A stretch of DNA of 5,443 nucleotides, taken from positions 1 through 5,443 of the forward strand of contig JAFODX010000066.1 in NCBI GenBank assembly GCA_017380475.1. Direction: 5' to 3'. Below, one piece after another: positions 1 to 5,387 of this stretch (the first letter of the stretch is position 1; every line of letters begins with the position of its first letter). The stretch comes from Clostridia bacterium (GTDB lineage: Bacteria > Bacillota > Clostridia > UBA1381). Below the pieces are notes generated by a model. It ran no database searches, was not told the origin of the DNA, and saw only the letters and a program-made list of their open reading frames with translations. A program made the translations under genes and the position numbers.

Positions 1-1
1 G

Positions 2-739
2 GAAGAACGTGCGCATTATGAAATCTGGAAAAAATACACAGAACTCGATATGAAACCGCAGAAACTTAAGATTTTTAAGTATACACTTATTGCACGTGTT
101 CTTGGATTTACGTTTGCAGTTAAGCTTATGGAAAACGGTGAAGAAGCGGCACAGGGAGAGTATGCGCTTCTTGCAGAGGAAGTAGAAGAAAGTATCGGGA
201 TTAAAAATCAGGAGGAGGAGCACGAAGCGTCACTCCTTGAAATGCTTGATGAAGAGCGTTTACAGTATGTTGGCAGTATGGTGCTCGGAATGAACGATGC
301 ATTGGTTGAGCTTACAGGCTCGCTTGCAGGTTTTACGTTCGCTATGCAGAACACCCGTCTTATTGCGCTTTCAGGACTTATTATCGGTATATCAGCAACT
401 TTCTCAATGGCATCAAGTGAGTTTTTAGCGGCAAGAAGTGAGGGAAGAGATGATGCTTTAAAGTCTTGTACATATACAGGTGTTGCATATCTTATAACAG
501 TTGCATTGCTGGTTCTTCCGTATCTGTTAATCGGTAATGAAAACTATATGATTGCATTGTTTGTTATGATAGCCGTGGTGCTTTTGATAATAGCAGGATT
601 TACGTATTACATATCCGTGGCACAGGGCGAAAAATTCAAGCCAAGGTTCCTGGAAATGGCATTAATAAGTGTGAGCGTTGCAGTTTTATCGTTCTTCGTG
701 GGAATACTTGCAAAGAAATTCCTCGGCGTTGAAATCTAA
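2..739 (+). CDS. Ferritin-like/VIT1 (CCC1-family) metal transporter, 5'-truncated
   Basis: This is the C-terminal 245 residues of a fusion between a ferritin/rubrerythrin-like domain and a VIT1/CCC1 membrane transporter. The reading frame is open to the left edge and the first codons (EERAHYEIWKKY) already match the ExxH-bearing last part of a rubrerythrin helix bundle, so the ATG at 50 is internal and the true start lies outside. In fragment numbering, acidic metal-binding helices continue at about 46-80 (EEAAQGEY at 47-54, EEEH at 71-74). The membrane part begins near 90 with GMNDALVELTG, typical of VIT1 helix 1, and five hydrophobic segments follow at about 99-116, 119-139, 158-178, 182-206 and 215-240. 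Known members of this architecture (MbfA of Bradyrhizobium and relatives) export iron; here Fe(II) or Mn(II) transport is inferred, not shown. It converges on the transglutaminase-like gene, and a hairpin starts 3 nt after its TAA. Confidence 0.9.
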   Translation, partial: EERAHYEIWKKYTELDMKPQKLKIFKYTLIARVLGFTFAVKLMENGEEAAQGEYALLAEEVEESIGIKNQEEEHEASLLEMLDEERLQYVGSMVLGMNDALVELTGSLAGFTFAMQNTRLIALSGLIIGISATFSMASSEFLAARSEGRDDALKSCTYTGVAYLITVALLVLPYLLIGNENYMIALFVMIAVVLLIIAGFTYYISVAQGEKFKPRFLEMALISVSVAVLSFFVGILAKKFLGVEI

Positions 740-742
740 AAA

Positions 743-769
743 AATGGTGCGGTTTAAAACCGCACCATT
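743..769. terminator. Bidirectional intrinsic terminator between convergent genes
   Basis: A perfect inverted repeat has arms AATGGTGCGGTTT (743-755) and AAACCGCACCATT (757-769). In practice it folds as about 11 bp with a 5-nt TTAAA loop. On the minus strand the hairpin runs straight into seven T residues (complement of 738-744), a strong intrinsic terminator for the transglutaminase-like gene, whose stop codon ends 1 nt away. On the plus strand it is followed by CTTATTT, a weaker but usable tract for the VIT1 gene. Confidence 0.92.
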
Positions 770-770
770 C

Positions 771-1964
771 TTATTTAAGATATCCCATTATTCTGTGATT
801 TGCAGAGAAGAATTTCAGGTTTGCGTCAAAATATATGTGTGATATATTTTCGTCCTTGTAACCTACATTATCTTCGATTTTGTTCTTTGAATCCCAGGTT
901 GTATCAACAATTACCCAACGGTTATCAAGATAAACTTCATTCCATGCATGATTCTCTTCATCAGTTATCATGTTTGATTCGTTCCATACCTTTTCGCCGC
1001 TGCCAACGCCCAATGCATAACCTGTAACGACGTTGCAGGGGATACCTGCACTTCTGCAGAGTGCGGCGTACAGATTTGAATAACCAAGGCATACTGCACG
1101 GCGGCTTGATAAAACGTCTGTTGCGATATACGGAGCATTGTTTGAAAGTCCGTCAATACTGTCTGTGTCATAGAAAATATTATTGCATACCCAGTCGTGA
1201 ATTGCCAGTGCCTTGTCGTAGTCTTTTTCAATACCTTTTGTTATAGTCTCCAAAAGTGTTTTAATGCTTTCTTCTGAATGGCAAATATCGTACGTGTCAG
1301 CGAGTGCGGTACGTTTTGATTTCGCTTTCTCGAACTTTTCTACATTGTTCTTAAACACGGGTGATTCCTTGATGCTCCAACTTCCGTCGGCGGATTTTTC
1401 AAGGAAAATATAATCATATATAAGGCTCTGATACTCACCGTATTGCTGTGGCCCTGTAAAAACCGAGAACTGATACGTTCCCTCGGGGATTGTAAGCTGT
1501 TTTCTGAACTCACCGTCGCTGTCGCACACATCAGTGTCCTGACGAAGAGATTCACCTTCGCTGTCAAGGAAACGGTAAACGAGATATTTGTCGCTTTCTT
1601 TGTCAGTGATACCGTATACATCAAGTGTGCCGTTATCTATGGCAATCGAGATATTACGCTGTGCATAGAAGTTAAGCATAGTATCACTTGAATAGTAAAT
1701 ATTTTCTGCTATATCTTCCGGATTAATCGGCAGTTCCTTGTTCTGAAACCTTGCAATCAGCTCAATCGGTGTCGGTATCTGCGAGATTACCGTATTAAGC
1801 TTTTTTGATGCGTGGCTTATGCTTTGTGCGGCTTCAGGGTAGTTCTTGCCGAGATACGGAATACTTTCTGATATATTTATAAAAAAACCGGTGTTATAGT
1901 TAATAACTGCATATGCGATAAACAGCAGAATAACAGTATATAAAAAACGTTTGATTTTCTTCAT
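771..1964 (-). CDS. Membrane-anchored transglutaminase-like superfamily protein
   Basis: This gene encodes 397 residues from the ATG at 1964. An in-frame TTG at 1970 is possible, but it sits only 2 nt from the GAGG ribosome site, whereas the ATG is 8 nt away. The N-terminus is basic (MKKIKR) followed by a hydrophobic segment at about 7-23 without a clear cleavage site, so the protein is probably a signal-anchored, outward-facing membrane protein. Residues of about 102-190 look beta-rich and are not assigned. The C-terminal part is a transglutaminase core: CLGYSNLYAALCRSAGIPC with catalytic Cys292, NHAWNEVYLDNRW with His339, and VDTTWD with Asp354, so the papain-like triad is intact. Superfamily members act as peptidases, amidases or cross-linkers; the substrate here is unknown and a cell-wall or surface-protein role is inferred only from topology. 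It lies 58 nt downstream of the tRNA operon on the same strand, with no convincing promoter of its own. Confidence 0.9.
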   Translation of the reverse strand: MKKIKRFLYTVILLFIAYAVINYNTGFFINISESIPYLGKNYPEAAQSISHASKKLNTVISQIPTPIELIARFQNKELPINPEDIAENIYYSSDTMLNFYAQRNISIAIDNGTLDVYGITDKESDKYLVYRFLDSEGESLRQDTDVCDSDGEFRKQLTIPEGTYQFSVFTGPQQYGEYQSLIYDYIFLEKSADGSWSIKESPVFKNNVEKFEKAKSKRTALADTYDICHSEESIKTLLETITKGIEKDYDKALAIHDWVCNNIFYDTDSIDGLSNNAPYIATDVLSSRRAVCLGYSNLYAALCRSAGIPCNVVTGYALGVGSGEKVWNESNMITDEENHAWNEVYLDNRWVIVDTTWDSKNKIEDNVGYKDENISHIYFDANLKFFSANHRIMGYLK

Positions 1965-1972
1965 AATCAATA

Positions 1973-1976
1973 CCTC
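1973..1976 (-). promoter_or_regulatory. Ribosome binding site deciding the transglutaminase start
   Basis: On the minus strand GAGG is followed by TATTGATT and then ATG. The 8-nt spacing to the ATG at 1964 is normal, while the spacing to the TTG at 1970 would be 2 nt, so the ATG is the better start. Confidence 0.75.
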
Positions 1977-1989
1977 AAATATAAGTAAG

Positions 1990-2023
1990 AAAAAACGACT
2001 TGCAGATTAACAAGTCGTTTTTT
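1990..2023 (-). terminator. Terminator of the tRNA operon
   Basis: The arms ACGACTTG (1995-2002) and CAAGTCGT (2011-2018) enclose an 8-nt loop, with flanking A and T runs that extend the stem. Read on the minus strand, the hairpin begins right after the CCA of tRNA-Cys and ends in six T residues (complement of 1990-1995). It therefore ends the tRNA transcript just ahead of the transglutaminase gene. The A-run overlaps the last base of CCA. Confidence 0.92.
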
Positions 2024-2097
2024 GGAGGCGTCACCCGGATTTGAACCGGGGGATAAGGGTGTTGCAGACCCGTGCCTTACCACTTGGCTATGACGCC
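2023..2097 (-). tRNA. tRNA-Cys (anticodon GCA)
   Basis: This is a 75-nt cloverleaf with encoded CCA. The acceptor stem GGCGTCA/TGACGCC pairs perfectly, the discriminator is T as expected for Cys, and the T stem CCCGG/CCGGG is perfect with loop TTCAAAT. The anticodon loop CTGCAAC gives GCA (complement of 2063-2065). The anticodon stem CGGGT/ACCCT has four good pairs, but the outermost pair (position 27 with 43, at 2072 and 2056) is C against T and unpaired. It is the last tRNA of the array and is separated from tRNA-Gly by a 37-nt spacer that holds a hairpin. Confidence 0.96.
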
Positions 2098-2105
2098 GTC
2101 TGAAA

Positions 2106-2132
2106 ACAAAAGACGCATACTGCGTCTTTTGT
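2106..2132 (-). terminator. Terminator-like hairpin inside the tRNA operon
   Basis: A perfect 12-bp stem has arms ACAAAAGACGCA (2106-2117) and TGCGTCTTTTGT (2121-2132) with a 3-nt loop. On the minus strand, the GC-containing core GACGCA/TGCGTC is followed by TTTTGTTTT, which fits an intrinsic terminator or attenuator placed between tRNA-Gly and tRNA-Cys. It could instead be a structure that guides 3' processing of tRNA-Gly or 5' processing of tRNA-Cys. The downstream tRNA-Cys has no visible promoter of its own, so some read-through is expected. Confidence 0.7.
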
Positions 2133-2134
2133 TA

Positions 2135-2209
2135 TGGAGCGGAAGACGAGATTCGAACTCGCGACGTTCACCTTGGCAAGGTGACGCTCTACCACTGAGC
2201 CACTCCCGC
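2135..2209 (-). tRNA. tRNA-Gly (anticodon GCC)
   Basis: This is a 75-nt cloverleaf with encoded CCA. The acceptor GCGGGAG/CTTCCGC contains one G-T pair, the discriminator is T as usual for bacterial tRNA-Gly, and the T stem GCGAG/CTCGT has one G-T pair with loop TTCGAAT. The anticodon stem TCACC/GGTGA encloses loop TTGCCAA, giving anticodon GCC (complement of 2175-2177). It lies 5 nt downstream of tRNA-Phe in the transcript. Confidence 0.97.
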
Positions 2210-2214
2210 AAAAA

Positions 2215-2290
2215 TGGTGCCTCCGGGTGGAATCGAACCGCCGACACAGGGATTTTCAGTCCCTTGCTCTACCGACTGAGCTACAGAGGC
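2215..2290 (-). tRNA. tRNA-Phe (anticodon GAA)
   Basis: This is a 76-nt cloverleaf with encoded CCA and discriminator A. The acceptor GCCTCTG/CGGAGGC has one T-G pair. The anticodon stem AGGGA/TCCCT encloses loop CTGAAAA, giving anticodon GAA (complement of 2255-2257). The T stem GGCGG/CCACC has a central C-A mismatch (positions 51 and 63, at 2240 and 2228), while the T loop TTCGATT is normal. It lies 3 nt downstream of tRNA-Asp. Confidence 0.97.
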
Positions 2291-2293
2291 ATA

Positions 2294-2370
2294 TGGCGAT
2301 CCGGATGAGGCTCGAACTCACGACCTCTAGCGTGACAGGCTAGCGTTCTAACCAACTGAACTACCGGACC
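2294..2370 (-). tRNA. tRNA-Asp (anticodon GTC)
   Basis: This is a 77-nt cloverleaf with encoded CCA and discriminator G, the Asp identity base. The acceptor GGTCCGG/CCGGATC contains a G-T pair at position 2 with 71. The anticodon stem CTAGC/GCTAG encloses loop CTGTCAC, giving anticodon GTC (complement of 2334-2336). The T stem GTGAG/CTCAT has a terminal G-T pair. It follows tRNA-Val after a 22-nt spacer. Confidence 0.97.
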
Positions 2371-2374
2371 GTGT

Positions 2375-2392
2375 CATTTGAATGAACAAATG
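2375..2392 (-). other. Small hairpin in the tRNA-Val/tRNA-Asp spacer
   Basis: The arms CATTTG (2375-2380) and CAAATG (2387-2392) form a weak 6-bp stem with a 6-nt loop, directly abutting the CCA end of tRNA-Val. It has no T tract, so it is not a terminator. It may assist processing of the precursor or be chance. Confidence 0.35.
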
Positions 2393-2468
2393 TGGTGGGA
2401 GTTACAGGGCTCGAACCTGTGACCCTCTGCTTGTAAGGCAGATGCTCTCCCAGCTGAGCTAAACTCCC
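2393..2468 (-). tRNA. tRNA-Val (anticodon TAC)
   Basis: This is a 76-nt cloverleaf with encoded CCA and discriminator A. The acceptor GGGAGTT/AACTCCC and the T stem ACAGG/CCTGT are perfect. The anticodon stem TCTGC/GCAGA encloses loop CTTACAA, giving anticodon TAC (complement of 2433-2435), which reads several GUN codons. It is the first tRNA of the operon, about 25 nt after the predicted transcription start. Confidence 0.97.
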
Positions 2469-2500
2469 GTAAACATCGGTGTCATTCAACGACAAGAACT

Positions 2501-2529
2501 ATTATAGCAAACAGCAGGGGATTTGTCAA
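2501..2529 (-). promoter_or_regulatory. Consensus SigA promoter of the tRNA operon
   Basis: On the minus strand a perfect -35 TTGACA (complement of 2524-2529) is separated by exactly 17 nt from a perfect -10 TATAAT (complement of 2501-2506). The bases TGC before the -10 make it an extended -10 as well. Transcription should start near 2494, leaving a leader of about 25 nt before tRNA-Val. Such a complete match is what is expected for stable-RNA genes. Confidence 0.95.
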
Positions 2530-2530
2530 C

Positions 2531-2549
2531 ACTTTTTTTTGAAAATTTT
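2531..2549 (-). promoter_or_regulatory. Putative UP element upstream of the tRNA promoter
   Basis: An A/T-only block with a single C, reading AAAATTTTCAAAAAAAA on the minus strand, ends a few bases upstream of the -35 hexamer. Its position and A-tract composition match UP elements bound by the RNA polymerase alpha subunit at rRNA and tRNA promoters. This is inferred from composition and position only. Confidence 0.55.
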
Positions 2550-2563
2550 GCAGAATGTTAAAT

Positions 2564-2605
2564 TTTCACAACCGCAAACAAGGTTTGGTTGTTTGCGGTG
2601 TGAAA
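2564..2605 (-). terminator. Long hairpin after the calcium ATPase gene
   Basis: The inner stem of 11 bp, ACCGCAAACAA (2571-2581) with TTGTTTGCGGT (2589-2599), has a 7-nt loop. It extends with TTTCAC (2564-2569) against GTGAAA (2600-2605) after one bulged A. The hairpin begins 19 nt after the ATPase stop codon on the minus strand. The following bases (ATTTAAC) lack a real T tract, so termination may be weak or Rho-assisted; protection of the mRNA 3' end is an alternative. Confidence 0.65.
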
Positions 2606-2624
2606 TCTGCACAATCATACATCG

Positions 2625-5168
2625 TTACGAAAAGAAATGTTCATTTATTTTCTTTTGAGTTTCGACAAAAATAAGTGGCATAACCGCAAGTATCACAGAT
2701 ACCGTAATGCAAAATGCGTTTAACGGACATATATTAAATAATTCGGATGCAGGTTTCCAGTAAATCAGAACAAACTGCAAAACCACACCTGCGATATATG
2801 AAAATACAAGGTATTTGTTTTTAAACAGTCCATCTTTGATAACCGACTTTTCCGAACGCATATTAAATGCGTGGGTAAGCTGTGCCACGGCAAGAACAAA
2901 AAATGCCATTGTGCGTGCAACTGTAGCGTCTTTTGTGATAAATAATCCGAGAGAGTGGGAGAAGAGTGCAAGTGCACCTATCATAAGTCCCTCAAGCGTT
3001 ATTTCTGCCCACAGCCGTTTGGTGAATATACCTTGTTTCGGACTGATAGGCGGACGCATCATTATATCTTTATCCGTCGGGTCAAGACCAAGTGCGATAG
3101 CGGGGAGTGAGTCTGTTACAAGATTTATCCATAACAGCTCAATCGCAGTAAGCGGAGATACGCACCCGAAAATTATTCCGAACATAACAGTAAGGATTTC
3201 GCCGATATTTGTTGAGAGCAGAAACTTGACTGACTTTTTGATGTTGTCATATATTGCTCTGCCTTCTTTTACGGCATATACTATTGTAGCAAAGTTATCA
3301 TCGGTAAGCACCATATCCGAGGCAGACTTTGCAACATCAGTACCGTTTTTGCCCATACTGCATCCTATATCTGCACCTTTCAGGGCAGGGGCATCATTTA
3401 CGCCGTCACCCGTCATTGCGCACACTTCACCGTTTGCTTTGAGTGCTTTTATGATTCGTAGCTTGTGTTCAGGCGTAACACGGGCAAAAACGTTTGTAGT
3501 TTTTACAAGCTCGCAGACTTCTGTGTCAGTTTTGCTGTCAAGCTCCTGACCTGTTACTGCAATATCTCCGTTTTTAATTATACCTGTTTTCTCTGCAATA
3601 GCAATGGCAGTGTCTTTGTGGTCGCCTGTTATCATAATCGTTCTTATACCTGCACGGCGTGCGGTAAGGACTGCATCTTTAGCCTCAGGGCGGGGCGGGT
3701 CATATATACCGATTAGTCCTGCAAAAATAAGTTCAGTTTCATTGTTGTCGGTGTACTTTTTATATGCTACTGCAATAACACGCAGTGCATCTTTCGTAAG
3801 ATGCTTATTTTCCTTTATGATTTTTCGGCGGGTATCACCTGTGAGTGATACAGCACCCGAATCTGACATTGTTTTACTGCAAAGCGGAAGTATGTATTCG
3901 GGAGCACCTTTTACTATGAGCTTGTTATCGCTGACAACGCTCATCCGCTTTCTTGCAGAATCAAAGGGCACTTCGGAAACCTTTTTATGCGATGTTTTAT
4001 ATTGTTGAGTGTTTATCCCGTAGCTTTCGGCACAGTCTAAAATAGCACGGTCGGTGGGGTTGATGTATTCACCGTCTTCGGAACAAAGTGTGGCAAGTCG
4101 TAGAGTGGTCAGAGCATCAACAGATTTTATCTCTGCAACCTTCATTTCGTTAAGCGTAAGAGTTCCTGTTTTATCTGTGCATATAACGGTTGCACAGCCG
4201 AGTGTTTCGACTGATGGCAGATGCCGTATTATTGCATTATGCTTTGACATCCTCACAACGCCAAGTGCGAGTAGAATTGTAACAATTGCAGGTAATCCTT
4301 CAGGTATTGCCGCAACGGCGAGTGACACTGACGTCATAAACATTTCAAGTGGCGGTATGTGCTTGAATGTTCCTATTACAAATATAATACCGCAGATAAA
4401 AAGACACGCAAGCCCAAGCGTTTTCCCTGTATCGGCAAGCCGTTTTTGTAAAGGCGTTTCAGGTGTCTGGGAATCAATAAGCATCGATGCGATTTTTCCG
4501 ACCTCTGTATCCATACCTGTATGCACTGCGATTGCAAGGGCGCTGCCACGGCTTACGGATGATGATGACAATATCATATTTTTAACATCTGCCTGTGGTG
4601 TCAGTGCATCGTGTAGTGCGTTGGCGTCTTTGATTACCTCGGTTGTTTCGCCTGTAAGCGATGATTCATCAACTGCGAGTGAGTCGCATTTAATAAGTCT
4701 GCAATCAGCACATACGATGTCGCCCTGGCGGATACGAATAACATCACCCGGCACAATTTCTTCGGACGGAAGTTTTATTTCTGTGCCGTTTCTTATAACA
4801 GTGGCAGAGGGTGAGGAAAGCTTCTTGAGCGCCTCAAGCGAGCGTTCGGCACGCACTTCCTGAAACGTGCCGAGTGTGGCGTTAAGAACAACTATAGCCA
4901 GTATAATAACAGATTCTGTAATGTCAGCATTACCTGCTAAAAGCGAGGTTGCAAAAGAAACCGCAGCCGCACACAGAAGTATAACTATCATAAAATCGTT
5001 AAACTGCTCAAAGAATCGTGCTGTAACGGACTTTTTCTTTTTTTCAGTGATACGGTTTCTGCCGTATTTTGCAAGCCGTTTTTTCGCCTCTTTATCCGTA
5101 AGACCTTTATTTATATCTGTATTAAGTTTTTGTGCAGTCTCCTCGACTGTGAGTTCGTAATATCTCAA
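2625..5168 (-). CDS. P-type calcium-transporting ATPase (type II, SERCA/PMCA-like)
   Basis: This complete 847-residue pump is predicted to export Ca2+ from the cytoplasm at the expense of ATP. Order of parts: N-terminal cation-ATPase domain (about 1-55), M1-M2 (58-102), actuator domain with TGET at 172-175 (catalytic Glu174), M3-M4 (251-305) with PEGLP at 289-293, phosphorylation motif DKTGTLT with Asp332, nucleotide domain with FDSARKRMS (402-410) and KGAPE (420-424), hinge TGDGVNDAP (586-594), then M5-M10 (645-834). By alignment to SERCA, ion ligands Glu290 (E309), Asn654 (N768), Glu657 (E771), Asn682 (N796), Thr685 (T799) and Asp686 (D800) are kept, while E908 is replaced by Gln763, which suggests an altered site I. 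The start is TTG: GAGGTGA lies 6 nt upstream and the next in-frame Met is residue 60, inside M1. It is divergent from the right-edge gene and stands alone. Mn2+ or Na+ transport cannot be excluded. Confidence 0.95.
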   Translation of the reverse strand: MRYYELTVEETAQKLNTDINKGLTDKEAKKRLAKYGRNRITEKKKKSVTARFFEQFNDFMIVILLCAAAVSFATSLLAGNADITESVIILAIVVLNATLGTFQEVRAERSLEALKKLSSPSATVIRNGTEIKLPSEEIVPGDVIRIRQGDIVCADCRLIKCDSLAVDESSLTGETTEVIKDANALHDALTPQADVKNMILSSSSVSRGSALAIAVHTGMDTEVGKIASMLIDSQTPETPLQKRLADTGKTLGLACLFICGIIFVIGTFKHIPPLEMFMTSVSLAVAAIPEGLPAIVTILLALGVVRMSKHNAIIRHLPSVETLGCATVICTDKTGTLTLNEMKVAEIKSVDALTTLRLATLCSEDGEYINPTDRAILDCAESYGINTQQYKTSHKKVSEVPFDSARKRMSVVSDNKLIVKGAPEYILPLCSKTMSDSGAVSLTGDTRRKIIKENKHLTKDALRVIAVAYKKYTDNNETELIFAGLIGIYDPPRPEAKDAVLTARRAGIRTIMITGDHKDTAIAIAEKTGIIKNGDIAVTGQELDSKTDTEVCELVKTTNVFARVTPEHKLRIIKALKANGEVCAMTGDGVNDAPALKGADIGCSMGKNGTDVAKSASDMVLTDDNFATIVYAVKEGRAIYDNIKKSVKFLLSTNIGEILTVMFGIIFGCVSPLTAIELLWINLVTDSLPAIALGLDPTDKDIMMRPPISPKQGIFTKRLWAEITLEGLMIGALALFSHSLGLFITKDATVARTMAFFVLAVAQLTHAFNMRSEKSVIKDGLFKNKYLVFSYIAGVVLQFVLIYWKPASELFNICPLNAFCITVSVILAVMPLIFVETQKKINEHFFS

Positions 5169-5174
5169 AGGTTC

Positions 5175-5181
5175 TCACCTC
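5175..5181 (-). promoter_or_regulatory. Ribosome binding site supporting the TTG start of the ATPase
   Basis: GAGGTGA on the minus strand is a 7-nt exact match to the anti-Shine-Dalgarno complement, followed by 6 nt and the TTG at 5168. No in-frame ATG lies nearby, so this strong site fixes the non-ATG start. Confidence 0.85.
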
Positions 5182-5198
5182 AAATTGTATAGTTTATG

Positions 5199-5204
5199 AT
5201 TATA
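5199..5204 (-). promoter_or_regulatory. Candidate -10 box for the calcium ATPase gene
   Basis: The minus strand holds a perfect TATAAT here, about 18 nt before the ribosome binding site. No good -35 hexamer sits at 16-18 nt upstream (best ATTTTC), and a TTGTCA (complement of 5229-5234) is too far away. A second possible -10, TACAAT, lies at the complement of 5184-5189. The promoter is plausible but not firm, and would leave a very short untranslated leader. Confidence 0.35.
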
Positions 5205-5249
5205 AATATGTGCAAACTGACGAAAATATGACAAAGGCAAAAAAATGTT

Positions 5250-5278
5250 TTGTGTCCCTGCAGATTTTGTGGTACAAT
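5250..5278 (+). promoter_or_regulatory. Predicted SigA promoter of the right-edge gene
   Basis: The -35 TTGTGT (5250-5255) and -10 TACAAT (5273-5278) are separated by 17 nt, with TG at 5270-5271 forming an extended -10. Transcription would start near 5285, giving a leader of roughly 100 nt before the ATG at 5388. Confidence 0.65.
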
Positions 5279-5284
5279 GGTATT

Positions 5285-5387
5285 AGTTGATATAAAAGCA
5301 TATTTAGTTATGTTTTTTGGCTGGCTTGATACGAGGTTAAAGTAACTTTAAGTGAAAATGATATTTTGAGTTTTGGGGGATACATAT
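5285..5387 (+). other. Long 5' leader of the right-edge gene, function unknown
   Basis: About 100 nt of AT-rich sequence lies between the predicted start of transcription and the ATG. It contains an inverted repeat TTAAAG (5337-5342) and CTTTAA (5346-5351) with a 3-nt loop. I do not recognise any known riboswitch or leader-peptide pattern. The length leaves room for post-transcriptional control, but nothing in the sequence proves it. Confidence 0.35.
5375..5380 (+). promoter_or_regulatory. Ribosome binding site of the right-edge gene
   Basis: GGGGGA ends 7 nt before the ATG at 5388. The run of five G is unusual in this AT-rich intergenic stretch and pairs, with wobble, to the anti-Shine-Dalgarno sequence. 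Confidence 0.65.

Noticed and set aside
50..739. Taking the ATG at 50 as the true start of the VIT1-type gene.
   Set aside because: The frame is open to the left edge, and the 16 codons before the ATG encode a conserved ferritin-like helix (EERAHYEIWKKY), so the ATG is internal.
1965..1970. TTG at 1970 as start of the transglutaminase-like protein.
   Set aside because: It lies only 2 nt from the GAGG ribosome site; the ATG at 1964 has normal 8-nt spacing.
2072..2308. A plus-strand open frame of 78 codons over the tRNA genes (contains RRDSNSRRSPW and SGWNRTADTG).
   Set aside because: It is antisense to tRNA-Cys, -Gly and -Phe, and its peptide is the typical artefact produced by translating antisense tRNA T-arms, seen as false proteins in many genomes. 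No ribosome binding site supports it.
2023..2468. tRNA array as an integration site for a mobile element.
   Set aside because: No integrase, no repeated tRNA 3' end and no fragment of a tRNA gene is visible in the window.
2371..2486. Direct repeat GTGTCATT at 2371-2378 and 2479-2486 flanking tRNA-Val, considered as a trace of insertion or duplication.
   Set aside because: Eight bases with imperfect flanks is weak, and tRNA-Val is in a common clostridial tRNA order, so chance or shared processing signals are enough.
2815..5160. Several long plus-strand open frames opposite the ATPase gene.
   Set aside because: They are antisense shadows of a gene with full catalytic motifs; their peptides are Ser/Thr/Ile-rich with no domain features and no ribosome sites.
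2..5168. A combined metal-homeostasis cluster of the VIT1-type transporter and the calcium ATPase.
   Set aside because: They lie on opposite strands, about 1.9 kb apart, with a tRNA operon and a transglutaminase gene between, each with its own terminator.
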